A stretch of 64,000 nucleotides of DNA from Charina bottae (Eukaryota > Chordata > Lepidosauria > Squamata > Charinaidae). The stretch covers positions 9,814,501-9,878,500 of the forward strand of contig JALMGJ010000006.1 of the NCBI GenBank assembly GCA_023362775.1, written 5' to 3'. Both the position numbers and the translations under genes were made by a program. Below, in pieces: positions 1 through 13,000 of this stretch (position 1 is its first letter; each line of letters begins with the position of its first letter). Under the pieces are notes generated by a model. It was not told the DNA's origin. It searched no databases and was given only the letters and a program-made list of their open reading frames with translations.

Positions 1-60
1 CAGAACCTAAGTTGCAATTAAATTCGATTCACAAGCTTTTACTTGGAAAATCTATTTAAT

Positions 61-398
61 GCTAGGTGTGGTGGCTCAGCAGGTAAGATGCCAGGCTTGT
101 CGATCGGAATATCGCAAGTTTGGAGGTTCGAAACCCTAGCCCTACGTGCAGAGTGAGCTCCCGCACTAGCCCCAGCTCTTGCCAACCTAGCAATTCGAAA
201 GCATGCAAATGCAAGTAGATGAATAGGTACCACTTCGGTGGGTAGGTAACAGCGTTCTGCGTGCATCATGCCAGCCACATGACCGCAGAAGCGTCTTCGG
301 ACAACGCTGGCTCTTTGGCTAACAAACGGAGATGAGCACCGGCCCCTGGAGTCGGACACGACTGCACAAATGTGCGGGGGGAACCTTTACCTTTACCT
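61..398 (+). mobile_element. tRNA-derived SINE, family A
   Basis: Full-length copy. An A-box-like GGTGGCTCAGCAGG and a B-box-like GGTTCGAAACC mark the tRNA-derived head. The tail is a run of CCTTTA units at 385..398. Four more copies are in the window. Confidence 0.8.
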
Positions 399-400
399 TA

Positions 401-780
401 CTACAGTACAGAGAAAGTTGAGAATGAAAAAGCCTGCGGTTTTCTCTCAGGTTATACATTTGAACAGTTTAAAATTCCATCCCTCTCCAAGTTCTAAAAT
501 CCCCCCTGGAAAGCATGCAACCCCCCTTCTTGTGCCAGGCAGCTCTTCCTCAGCCTTCCACAGCACAGCAGATGTTTCTAGCTGCTCCAGTGTCCTTGAC
601 TACTGATAACCCAAAAAAGGTGGTTTCACAGCTCTGGAATGCAACTCGCATCTCTCAACCCGGCTTAATACATTCCTGCATGCGAGTTGATCTGATGTTT
701 TGAAAACGTCGGATCAAAGGAGCATGACATACTGCCCTCCTAAAAAAGAAAATAAGCCTATAAAAAAAGTTAATATGAGA
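401..780. other. No recognisable feature
   Basis: Unique-looking sequence between the SINE and the chromovirus fragment. The open frames on + are short and without family resemblance. Confidence 0.5.
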
Positions 781-795
781 TACAAAAAATGCAAT

Positions 796-1550
796 TCAGT
801 TCGGTTTGTGAGGATACTTAGCGTGAAGTTGATGAATGAGGCGTTTGGCGCCGACGTTGCGGCTAGTGACCCATTCGGGGTCTGGGAAATGCTTCCAATG
901 AACTAAATATTGCAGAGTTTTGTGATGGTAACGAGAGTCCAAAATCTCTTGAATTTCAAAGTGTTGTTCCCCATCAATCACAATAGGGGGTGGAATGGGT
1001 GCAGCAGGGTGCCAATGGGACGAATCACGAAATGGTTTCAGAAGGCTGCAATGGAAAACAGGATGAAGGCGTCCCAAATTAGGAGGCCATTGAAGCTGAA
1101 CTGCGACAGGATTAATAATTTTGGTAATAGGAAGAGGACCAATGAATTTATGTGCTAATTTTTTTAGATGGTTGTATAGAGCGCAGGCATTTGGTGGAAA
1201 GGTAAACTTTCCCGCCCACTTTGAAAGTCCATTCAGGTCGCCGGTTACGATCAGAGAAATGTTGATAGGTTGCCTGTGCATCGGCAAGAGCCTTTTGAAT
1301 GAGGGGCCAGGTGGATGCCACTTGTTTACACCATTCCTTCGCCGAACATGCCGTGGGAGGCGAGAGGGGAAGTTCGGGGATAGGAACGTAATCCTGGCCG
1401 TTTACAGCTTTAAACGGAGTGAGTCCAGTGCTGCTGTGCACGGCATTATTATAGGCCGCCTCAGCAAAAGGGAGGAAGTCGACCCAATTATCTTGTTGGT
1501 AATTGATATAGCATCGCAAAAATTGTTCCAGAGTAGACTGGATCATCAAT
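796..1550 (-). mobile_element. Ty3/Gypsy chromovirus fragment: integrase C-terminus and chromodomain
   Basis: Two frames on the - strand. One (about 1550 to 1150) reads like the integrase catalytic end (AEAAYNNAVHSSTGLTPF). The other (about 1287 to 796) contains HPVFHCSLLKPF and a chromodomain-like LVHWKHFPDPEWVTSRNV. The change of frame between them shows decay. No LTRs are recognisable next to it. Confidence 0.85.
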
Positions 1551-2030
1551 ATGCTGATGATAATCAATTACACCACTGCTCCGCGAGCTGCATTGGGTAC
1601 CAGTTTGATTCCGGGTCCAATTCAAGGTGTTGGTTATCACCTTTAAAGCCCTACATGGCACGGGGCCAGGTTACCTGAGGGACCGCCTCGTCCCCAATAC
1701 ATCAACCCGTCCCACCCGATCATGCAGAGAGGGCATGTTGTGGACCCCGTCTGCAAGAGAATTCTGTTTGGCGGGGTCCAGGAGGCGTGCCTTCTCTGCA
1801 GTAGCTCCCGCCCTTTGGAACATCCTGCCCCCAGGGGTGAGGTTAGCCCCATCGCTCCTGACCTTCCGGAGGAACCTGAAAACTTGGCTCTGCCACCTTG
1901 CTTGGGGCCGGGAGGGGAATAGTTACTCTTGGGGATGGCTAGTGCCTTAGAGTGCTCTTCACACACATGGACTGTATTCGATCTTTCTGCCACTTGGATT
2001 TCATTCTTATTTTATAACTATTTAATAACT
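1551..2030 (+). mobile_element. CR1/L2-type LINE fragment
   Basis: 3' part of the coding region (FKALHGTGPGYLRDRL and [20 protein letters not shown]), ending about 1950. The RT core is missing. The opposite-orientation copy next to it separates this from a + strand LINE tail at 3113..3236. Confidence 0.75.
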
Positions 2031-2039
2031 CTATTTATA

Positions 2040-3112
2040 TTTTTATTTATTATTCAAATTTATCACCGCCCATCTCTACAGCAGTAGACTCTGGGTGGTT
2101 TACAATAATAATATTAAAATTAAAACCTATACATTTTAAAATACAATATAATAATAAATAGAAAAAAAATCCAGAGGATGGTGAGATCTTAAAAGGAGGA
2201 TATTACTAAGCTAACCACCCCCAGGAGGAACTATTACCTCCTTCGTCCCAAGCAAGGCGGCAAAACCAGGTCTTTAAAGACCTCTGGAAGGCCAGGAGCG
2301 AGGGCACCCGCCTCACCTCTGGGGGCAAGATATTCCACAGGGCGGGTGCTATCGCAGAGAAGGCATGCCTCCTGGACCCCGCTAGATGAAATTCTTTTAT
2401 TGATGGGGTCCGAAACATGCCCTCTCTGCATGACCGGGTGGGGCAGGTGGATGTGGTTGGGATGAGACGGTCCCCCAGGTGCCCTGGCCCCATGCCATGT
2501 AGGGCTTTAAAGGTGATAACCAACACCTTGAATTGGACCCGGAAGCAAACTGGTACCCAATGCAGCTCGCGGAGCAGTGGTGTTACATGTGCTGATCTTA
2601 TAGCACCCGTGACTGCCCGTGCGGCCGCATTCTGGACCAGCTGAAGCTTCCGGATACTCTTCAAGGGTAGCCCCATGTAGAGCGCGTTGCAATAATCTAT
2701 ATGGGAGATGACAAGGGCATGAGTGACTGTTCGGAGGGCCTCCCGATCCAAGAAAGGGCGTAACTGGCACACAACCCGAAGCTGTGCAAAGGCCCTCCTG
2801 GCCACGACTGCCACCTGCTCTTCGAGCAGGAGTCGTGAGTCCAGGAGGACCCCCAAGCTCCGGACAGAATCTGAACGGGGCAGTGCCACCCCATCCAGAG
2901 TTAAAGATGACAGCTTCCTGGAGGCCGAGAGGCCATCAATCCATAGCCACTCCGTCTTACCAGGGTTCAGTTGAAGCCTGTTGTTCCCCATCCAGGCCCC
3001 TACAGCCCCCAGGCACTGAGACTGGGTGTCGACTGCAACACTTACTTCACCCGGGACGGAGATATACAATTGAGTATCATCCGCATATTGGTGATACCTC
3101 ATCCCGTGGTAT
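2040..3112 (-). mobile_element. CR1/L2-type LINE with partial reverse transcriptase
   Basis: An open frame of 298 codons (3102 to 2206) starts near the RT catalytic motif YADDTQLY and contains LNPGKTE, ISHIDYCNALY and LRELHWVPV, then the family C-terminus. The 3' tail (2040..2200) has the usual squamate sequence with AT-rich repeats. It is 5' truncated, and the RT N-terminal half is absent. Confidence 0.88.
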
Positions 3113-3236
3113 TCACATATTGTATTTGTATTTTATGATTATTGTTTTAATAGATCATTTTGTTGTAAACCGCCCAGAGTCCCTGCTGTGGAGGGAGATG
3201 AGTGGTGATAAAAATTTGATAAATAAATAAATAAGG
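3113..3236 (+). mobile_element. LINE 3' tail
   Basis: Carries GTAAACCGCCCAGAGTCC and ends in (AAAT)n, the + orientation version of the tail seen at 2040. Probably the 3' end of the copy at 1551, split by the minus-strand LINE. Confidence 0.65.
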
Positions 3237-3649
3237 TGAGCAGCTTCTGTTTGACAAAGTCAGTCCGAAAGGGACTGAGAATACGAGGTAGACGTGGCTG
3301 AAGGTTTCTAATAGCTCCACATAAGGAGAAGTCAGTCTTCACCAACTTGGTTAGTATGTCCCCCTGGTTCCTTCTCCCTTTCCCACTTGTGCAACCACAA
3401 ATGAAGAGAAATGTAGTTTGTTAGGACAAGTGAGACCACAGTGTGGTTGCAGATTCCGGCTGGTCCTGAAATCACCCATTTAATCAAACTTTAGTTTCCT
3501 GAGTAGCTTAGAGAGTCATTTAGAAGTGGAAGTGCTATCAAGAATCACAAAGTTGTGCTAGCCGCAGATTAGCATGGTGAAAGGAAAGACCTTCCAGGAA
3601 TTACTGGTCAGGTAGAAACAACAGGAGAAAGACAGTCTCATAGGTAACC

Positions 3650-3880
3650 CGGACCTGAACCACAAAGAGTTTAAAGCTAGCAGCCAACACCTTGAATTGC
3701 ACCCAGAAGCCCACTGGTAGCCAATGAGCCTTGAGGAGAAGTGGTGCTGCATGGATAAAGCAAGAAGGGTCCATAAATAATCATGTGGCTGCATTTGGAC
3801 CAGTTGCAGCTTCTGAGTGGTCTTCAAGGACAAGCAGTCAAGCTGCAATGGACCGTGTGGCTTAAAATAAATAAGAGGCC
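3650..3880 (-). mobile_element. Degraded CR1/L2-type LINE fragment
   Basis: Similar to the segment at about 2500..2750 (CAACACCTTGAATTG, CCACTGGTAGCCAATG) but with many differences. It ends just before DNAI7 exon 3903. Confidence 0.6.
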
Positions 3881-3902
3881 TCTTCTGTTGTGTTCCACAC
3901 AG

Positions 3903-4004
3903 GATCAAGAACGCCGAGGTGTGGAGTTATCTGAACTTTATGAGTTAGAAGATAATTTTTTCCTTGCGAGCCAGTGGAAGTTGAAATGTAGAGCCCTTGC
4001 TAAG
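3903..4004 (+). CDS. DNAI7: DNAI7 coding exon (first in window)
   Basis: Acceptor CACACAG, donor AAG|GTACAC, 34 codons in phase 0. It encodes a charged, helical segment ([20 protein letters not shown] at its start) that joins directly to [13 protein letters not shown]. The exon begins just after a degraded CR1 fragment. Earlier exons were not found in 1..3900, which is full of retroelements. Confidence 0.85.
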
Positions 4005-7000
4005 GTACACGTGGAATATTTTGGTTTTGCTTTCTTTGAGGGATAAAACGGAACCCAGAATGTATTTTTAAGTGCTACAAATCTGATGCAAATAAATCTC
4101 CATTGCTATAAGATTTTCGCTGTAAACAAGTGAGCAGTCCTGTGAATCCATTTACCTGCTTCTGTTTCAAATCCGTCCAAATCTTTTCTGCTTTCCATCT
4201 TTATCCTTTATGTCTTGGTGTTTCTCCAGTGGGAACATTATACAGGTTGTGATGGCAGTCCAGACCCAACAATTCCCCAGGAAATCAATACTTATATGAG
4301 CTTGTGGCTAGAAGACACAAATAATGATATTACGACTGTGGTTGAGAAAGGCAGCCAGGTGCTGGAAGTAAGTCAATGAGATGATATTCCATAATATTTG
4401 TTTCACCAGCCAAGGATAGGGAACGTGTCTTCAAATGATGAGCAGGATGCTGTCACAAAATGGCTGCCTGGGGGAGGGGACCCTACCTGTTACTATAATG
4501 GCTGCCATGGGAAATGCCGGTTCCCCATTTATCAAAATAAAAACGATTGATACTGCTTTCTTTTCTGGAAAATGGGCACATTTCAAAACCCAGCACTGGG
4601 TTGTAGGCATCTGCCATTTTTATTTTTGAAGAAAGCCTCTGAGAGCTACGTGGGAGTCATTAAGATGATTCACAGTTGCTTTGAGACATGGCAGTTGCCC
4701 ACTTTATTTAACTTATGAATTAAAATAATCTTTAAAAAATGAAAATCAGATGCTTGGTGCTAAGAAAGTTTCAGTGGGCACAACGGGAGCCAACAGCATC
4801 AGGTTGCCTATCCTTCCATCTTGGACCAAATGGCTGATAAAATAAAAATTCAGTTGACAGTGCTTTCTCTTTTAATGGGGGGCTGTTTTAAAATCCATAA
4901 CTTCATTGCATTAAAAAAAAAGGTATGAGTTGCCTTTCTGGCACTCATGGTGGCTTGACATGATTCTGTTAAAAACATCAACCTTTGTAAAAGAGAGTGA
5001 GAATAGTGATCGGCATAAAAAGACTTTTGGAAAGAATATTAAAAAACAGCAGCTCCTTAATTCGGCAACCTGTCAAACATCTCCCGATCAAATCGGGCAG
5101 AGAATCTCAGCACAACAAACTAAACCAAACGTTACAATGAATCAAACGGGGTCATCCAAATTAATCACTCAAATAAGCAAAACGATGCTTGCTCCATGCA
5201 AGTTAAACAGTGAAGGGACCAGGTGGGACAACACTGGTAGGGAGGGGTGAGGAAAGTCCACTTTTGCCCATGCCTTTCCCCCAAGAGACAGAGTTACTGT
5301 CTCTGCAGGAAGAAAGTTTGCATTGCTGGGATAGATTCCTGCAGGATTAAGTGGGGGAGTTTTTAGAGCTTTGAAAGATCAACACCAATACTTTGAATTT
5401 GGCCGGAAGGAAACAGGGAACGAACAATCTTCATTGAGTGTAACAGGAATAGGCTGGCTTGTTGGGAAGCCAGTCTTCCTCACCTGTGGACCACAAGAGA
5501 GGGCATCTTGTCCAGGGGGATGGAAAAGTGACTCTGTTTCCTTGTTCCCCTTCCCCTTTTGGGCCTGGTTGGGGATGGTCAAAAGATCTGAGAGCTATGC
5601 TTGTGGGCCCTGAAGACAGAATAGCTCCTTGCATAATTGTGCCCCTTCTCCAGGAAATGGTAATTGTAGAACCTGGTCTCCTCACCCTCTGCTGCATGGA
5701 GAAAAACACAGGATGGAGCAAAGAATTGTGGTTCCTTCCTTCATTTTCAACACCATTTCCTGAGCGGAAACACAGAAAGGATGAGGGTTCTCCTCCGAAC
5801 CATCTGATTCCCTGGGACTAATAGAGAATTGCATCTCCTGGAGTAGAGTTATAAGATGTTCACATCAGCAAACCAACAAGGGAGTGGAATTGGTCCTAGC
5901 AGAAGGGAGAAGAGAGCCAGTGTTAGCGGATGGGTTAAGGTTGGAGTCGGACCAAGTTGACCCAGGTCTGAATGTGGGGTGGTTTGGGCCAGCAACTCTT
6001 TCTCAGCCCAACTTACCCCAGGGGCTCGTTGTGGGCATGAAGTGGAGATCCTTACGGATGTCACTGCGAGAGCAAAAGGGATATAAATGCAGCACAGAGA
6101 GGGAGATCGTTTTTGTTGTTGTTGTTGTTCAGTCGTTGAGTCATGTCCGACTCTTTGTGACCTCATGGAGATCATACATACACAATAATGCCACACTGAA
6201 TGCCCAGGTCAGATGCCTTCTAACAGTGTGCAATGTCTTCCAGCTTATTGCAAAATTAGAAATGTACATATTGGAGACCTCGTTTGATGAGCTCTCTTCA
6301 CATCATGTAGCCCAGTACCAAGAGACCATTTTGCACCTGCAGAATTTACTTCGTCACAAATACAACCAGGCAACAGAACAGCTGCTGAAGGTAAACCACC
6401 AGCACCATTGTTGTTTTTCTCAGATCATCAGATTACACCGATCGATGTTCCCATCGTTAAGGCCAGGTTAGTTCCTATTCTCCTCCTTCAGTTTAATTTT
6501 GGCTATAAACCTGGGATTCCAGTGATACTTTTGTGGACAGGCCACCCAACCAAGCAGTAGATAAAATTTTCACAAATCAAATGACTGTGTTGTCCAGGGA
6601 ACGCATCGTTTGATTTCATGTACCCCAGTATTAAATGGGAATCAAACTCTGCAGGAAATGCTGAAGGACCAGGTTAGGGACAGATCATCATGGAGAAAAT
6701 CTATATGGTTACTAAGAGTTGACAATGACTTGACGGCACTTTTCGCTTTTTCACAAGTCCACCATGCCTGATAAAATGTCCCTTCAGGTTTTTTACATTT
6801 CCAACGGTAATCAGAAGTACCTTTATACATCTTAGACAATTTCTCTGGTAGATTGGTGCAACTTCTTGACTTCTTCGTTCCAATGCTCTTTGCAGCAAGC
6901 CAGTAGTTATGCGGAATCTGAAAGTGGAAATATGGAGGTCGTCATAAAAGAAAAGGACATCATGCTGTGCATTTGGGCCAATCTCAAGAAGAATCCAAGG

Positions 7001-10000
7001 TAGAAATAAGAGTTCTCCGAATAACAAATGTTATGTTATGATCATGTTGTGTTTGCAAAGATGAGCCAGTGAGATGGCAGATGATAATGAGCTGGGAAGT
7101 AACTCATGGGCATCTGTGGGTGTGGGAGTGCCAACGATGCAATCTGTTATGACATACAGGTAGTCCTCCCTTAGCGACCACAACTGGAACTGGCAACTCC
7201 ATTGCTAAGCGCTGCAGTCACTAAGCAGAAAATAATGTGACCACAACCTTATTTGCATCCAGTCATTAAGCGAGTCACCGTGGTTGTTAAGCGAAACATC
7301 ACGTGACCACAACTTGCAATTTTACTGCTGCTTCCTTCTGCATTGACTCTGCTTGTTGCAAGCCGGTTGCGAAGCACCCCGATGGTGATCATGTGACCGT
7401 GGGACTTGTAAATGCAAGGATTGGTCAGAAAGCTGTTTTTTACACCATCATAATGGTCATTAAACAAGGCAGTCGGTAAGCGAGGGCTACCTGTAATACA
7501 AATGATGTCATGATTCATGTGATATCATTACGGCTCCTACTGGACCTATGACTTCAGACTCTCATCATGCAGGAGCAATCCAGATGGGTTGGGGTCATAA
7601 CTTCCGGAATTTCCCACTGGCAGATTGCAGATCCCGCCTGATTGGAGAGGACTTAATTATGGGTAGCTATTTAGTGTCGGCTATATTGCTTTTCCTAGAA
7701 TATAACTTTGGTTGTAATTCCTCCTCCTCCGCCAGATTCCGGAGCCAGTTATTTTACGACGAGAAGCAGCAGCCCTGCAACGGCTTTGAACTTCCCAAGC
7801 CACTGGCCGTCTGCGACGTGGCCGTACGCATCCTGCACACCCGTTACGACCATTTGTCCCCTTTTCAAAGCATCCCCGAAGAACCACCAAAGCTGGACCT
7901 CCCAGACATGGTGGCCTCGGTTCAGCCCATTGAGGACAAGAAAGAAAAAGACGAAGAGCAGGGGATCCCGAAAGACAGTTCCGAGAGTAAAGAAGAGATC
8001 AAAACAGAACATCCCTCAGCAAGAATGGTAAGGCAGAATGGAAGCTTCCAGCATTTCTCAGTGTTATCCCTTCAAGGCAGTCCAGACAAGACACACAACC
8101 ATGAATACTAGCTCTGTCTTAAGGCTACATCGACAAGATCTTGCAAGAATGGAAGAATTTCTCCCCTCCTCTCCTTTTAGTCTCCGGGAAACTAGGGAGG
8201 GCCCCTTCTGAAACGCTTCCCATGTGGAGTGAGATACCTTCTACGTGCCAGTTGTCCAGTCTGTGGCTCTTCCTCCTGACCCCCAAGATCATTCCCATGT
8301 ACCATTACACCCAGGGGTGCCAAACTTCATTTTGCCACTAACTTTGGGCATCACGATTTGGGCATGAGGTGGACACCCCTGGTTTCATACAACCGTTATT
8401 TATATTTATGTCTTCAAATAATTCTGTTTATTTTTTTTTAATCTGTTCTTGATATTTTTTTAAAAAAATAGTTCACATCGCTTTGAGGCCAGGGATGTTG
8501 AGGTTTCTTTAAAAATGAACAAAGAGTGAAGCAGGGAAGCACTGAGTTGAACAGGAGAGAAAGAGGGAGTGCTAGCAAAGGAGTTTTCATTTGGTCCAAT
8601 GAGTTTTCAAAAGTGTTTTCTGTTTTCAAGAGGACTATGAAAACACAAACGATACAGGAAAAGGGACATTAAAAGGACTTGCAACATCCATCAATTAGAA
8701 CAATGGTTTTAAAAACCGTACACGCTCCCAATGCGTTGATGAGCGGCCATACAAATCTTTTAAATAAACAAAATAAATGTGGCAGCTGCGATGCTGCGAC
8801 TGAAGCTCTGCCCTTTCATATGCAACACACACAAAATGGGTGTGGCTTCTAGTGCACTGTTCCACAATCTTGACTTTTTGACCTCCCTGTCTGAAGATGT
8901 AGAATATGCGGCCTCTGTTTTTCTCTTTTTTAAATGAAGAATAAGGCATAGAATTATTTTACCAGCTGGGAACGAATTTACTAATGTGCTTTGTAAAACT
9001 GATTTGTAGAGCAAAGGAGAACCGTAGGGTGCAAGGGCAAAATTCTTAAAGGAAGTGACGTGTTTAAATCCAAAGAGATCCTGAATGTCTTCATTTAACC
9101 CCCTACTTTTGAGAGATGCTCATGTTTTTTGTAACTAATCATTCTCATTATAGGTAGTCCTCGAGTTACGGTGGCAATTGGGACCAGGATTTCCATTGCT
9201 AAGCGATGCGGTTGTAAAGCGCGACATCCACGCGATCACATCACTTAGTGACTGAAATCCCAGCAGTCCCGGTTGCCGTCATAACTCCAGGACTGTACGG
9301 GTCGTTAAGTGAGAACCTCACGTGACTGCAACGTGGAAAGAGGCAGGAGTCCCAGGCAAGCAGGCTGGTGGGTGAGAATGCTGTCGGGGGGATGGGTGCC
9401 GTGGGCAGGCGCCAGGGAGCATGGGGCGTGCCGCAGCGTGGAGCTTGAGGCGGCGCTCCTCGGTGGCGGTGGCGGCCTTCAGCAATCTCAGCCCGCCGCC
9501 GCTTCCCCCGGGTGTCTCCTTCAGGCCCAGCACTGGCCAGGGTGCCGCCTCAATCCCCGCACTGTGAGAAGCCCCAGCAGCGCCGGCCAGCCTCAAGCCC
9601 CACCACCGCAGCACGTCCCACGCTGCAGCAAGCCCCACGTGGCCTCAAGCCCCACGCTCCCTAGCGCCTGCCGGCAGAACCTGCCGCCCCACCTGTAGAG
9701 CTCGCCCTCTGGCCTGCTTGCCTGGGACTTCCGCCTCTTCCCAGGTGAGGAAGATGACGAAGGGCAGCTGGGGGCGGTGGGGGGGGCGGCAGAGGGGGCA
9801 GTCGTAAATGTGGACAGGCCCGAATTTTTATCGTGACCGCGGGGGCACTGCGATGGCCGGGAATTCGAGGACCGGTCGTAAGTCCACTTTTTACAGCGCC
9901 GTCGTAACTTTGAACGGTCACTGAACGAGTGGACGCAACTCAAGGACTACCTTTATAGCAAGCTCTTATCCACAAGGATGGGTCAGAAGCTCAAGATGGC

Positions 10001-13000
10001 AGTTGCAACTGCGCGATTGAAGCCCACCCCCTTTTTACTTGCATAAAAAGGGGCTGGGCTTCATTTATTTATTTATTTAATTAATTAATTAAATTTATAT
10101 AACCATGATATAATTTATATAATTCATTTGCGCAGTTGCAGCCGCCATCTTGACTATTTTGACCCCTCCCCCCACTGACTCCCCTGGTTCTTATCCAGTA
10201 AGATGATTGATTGTAAGTGAATAGAACATCCGGCTTCTACAAACAGACACAAGCAAATATATATTGTTTTGAACAGTCATTCATTCATTGGCGATCGCTC
10301 GTAGCCGAGTAAGATTGTCTTCCAAAGGTAAAATTTTAACGGTGGATCCGTAAGTGGCTATAAAGGCCAATTCTGGATCCGGTTGAACTCAGAGTATTCT
10401 ATTGATTTTGCCAGTTTTAAGTGATTTTAATGTTTAATTAATCAGAGGAGAGTCTACAACCTCTAAAAGTGATTTATAAATATTTTCCAACTGGCCAGCA
10501 TTTGTCACAGGATGATGTCCTCTCCTATTTGTAGACCTTCAGTGATGTCTTCAGTTATCCAGAAGGAAGAAGCGGCAGCTCACAGGAGTCTGGAAGCAGA
10601 GAGGACCACTATAACAAAAGCTCCATTCTCCTTCGGTCCACCTCCAGAAGTACGTGGTCCCACTGTGAATAATGACATCACTTCACAGGTAGTCCTTGCT
10701 TAACGATAATAATTGGTACTGGGAACTCCATGCTAAGTGACGTGTCATAAAGCGAAAAATCACATGACCGCCCCACTTAGCGATGGCGATTCCAGTTGCT
10801 GTCGTTAAGCAAATCCTGCATGGTGGCTAAGCTGGTCGCCCTAGTTCCCAAAGAGAAACGGCGCCTCTTTCTCCAAAGCAAGCCTCTTCTCTGTGCCGAG
10901 TTCCAGGGAAGCTCAGCGGGCCCGCAGAATGCAGGCTGCATTTCAGAGGGGAGAGCAAACCAGGGCAGTGGGCAGGCACACTTCGGGCTTGCCTCCCACT
11001 CTTCCGCCAGGTGGGCCACAGCCAGGCCGCCCCTCCACGCATCCTGCAGCCCCAGAGAAGGGGAGGCTTGGGGCATAAATCCTGCTCTGGCCGGGCCCAA
11101 GGGCGAGCAGGGTGGCTGCCCGCTGGCTCTCTGCGAGCCTGATGGCATAGATGGCCAGTGGGCGCCCGGGCGGCTCTTCATGTGGGACTTACTTTCTGGA
11201 CTGGTGCAGCCCTTGAAAGCCTTGTGCACCCATTGGTACCACTCCAAGGCCGCTTCCACAGTGGTGAGCTTAGTTCCAGGTGGGGCTCCCGGGGGCTGTC
11301 AGCATGTGAGGGAGCAAGGGTGGCTGGCAGAGCGTGGGGCACCAGTGTCCTCCCACGGGCCTGGCCAGGCCTGGCCTCCCTATCCACTGCCTCATCCTCC
11401 TCTTCTTCCCCCCCCCCCCCGCCACTGCCACCACTTTGTTTGGGCCACCAGCAGCAATGAAAAATGAGGACCCCTGAGCAGAAATGGCCTGGAGGCTTCT
11501 GGAGGCTTGTGACTTCCTGCCGGCTTCCCCATTGACTTTGCTTGTGGGAAGCCGCCAAGGAAAGTTGCAAATGGTGATCACGTGACCGTGGGACACTGTG
11601 ACAGTCGTAAACATGGGCCAGTTGCCAAGTGCCCAAATCGTGATCATGTGACCGCAGGGATGCTGCAATGGCTGCAACTTCAAGGACTGGTCATAAGTCC
11701 TACTCGTTCAGCGTCATAACTTTGAACAGTCACTGAACGAGTGGTCATTAAGTGAGGACTACCTGTATAATCTTGGGATATGATCTCTCTCCCCCTGGGA
11801 GCATAGGAGAGCATTAATAGACAGGTAGTGAATGTTTCGGTTCCTTCTGAGCTCTCATGGCTCAGTTTTTCCAAAGATGGGTTGATTTTATGCTACTTGG
11901 CACATTTCTTTTGTTTAAAGCCCGTGCAAAAATTCATACACATTTCTGTGGACATTCTCCTCAGGTTTGCATTTTTATACAAACTCTTCCCAATGTTTTG
12001 CGATCTTTTCCTCACTATGATTTATCAAATAGATATTAGTATCTCAAATCTATGCTTCTTTGACATATTTCTCTAAAGGAGACAGTTTTGTATGCATGCA
12101 TTTTTGTTTGGAGAATTCCAGTGTAGTATTCAGAAAAATGTAACTTTCCCAAAACAGCTGTGTTTGGGCTCAGGCACGAGGGCTTCGATACATTCACGTT
12201 AAGAAGAGAATGTGCCCTTTTCTCCCACCTGAGCAGCGCGATGGGCTAAAAGCCCCCCTCTTTGGGGTCCATTCAACTTCCGTTTTAGTAATGGACCGAT
12301 CTGGTATCAGGCTGTTTCCTTTTGACTGTGCGAGATCTAGCTCTCGCCCAAACCCTTGCACCAGGAGAATACGACAAGATTTTGTGACCACACAAGCCCC
12401 TTCTCCATTGGCCAGACAGGCAACAGTAGTAGTATCTCGGGCATTGTGACCAAGCAGTGTTTGGGTGGTCTATTCTGTGCTGCCAGGCCTTGGCAAGGAA
12501 ATCTGTAAAGAAGGGGCTTGCTTTTCAGCTGCTCTTTCCGCTGAAATGAGGGATTGCTGGCAATTTACAATTTCAGATAACCTAACATCTCCCACCCGGC
12601 TGTCCTTTTACAGTTCACATCTCAGCCCTGCGGCTCTTCGACATCAGTGAATTGGAGATCCTTGAAGATTACACGGTGGATTTGCACCAGTTCATGCCCG
12701 TGGGCGGTGTCTACCATTGCGATGTCCTGAAGCTTCCCCCTCAACCGAAGCAAGTCAAAGGATGGACCATGGTAGAAGTAATGCTCGTCTTAAAGAGAGA
12801 AGGGCCGGGGAAAGGCCGTGCTTGCCACACGACCTCTCCTCCTCAAATCTTATTTTCTTCCTTCTTTTCCGAAAAGGAGATAAAGCAAGCCAGGAGGCCG
12901 AGGGGATGTTCACACAACCCTTCCTCAGGGCAGTTGAAGATCTGGTGGCTCCGTTGGCCCAACATGCTAAGCTGGATCAGTGTTGACCCGACTTAGATTT

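Noticed and set aside
9309..9943. GC-rich open frames as possible genes or a CpG island
   Set aside because: They lie inside a MITE with matching ends and show no splice sites or known motifs.
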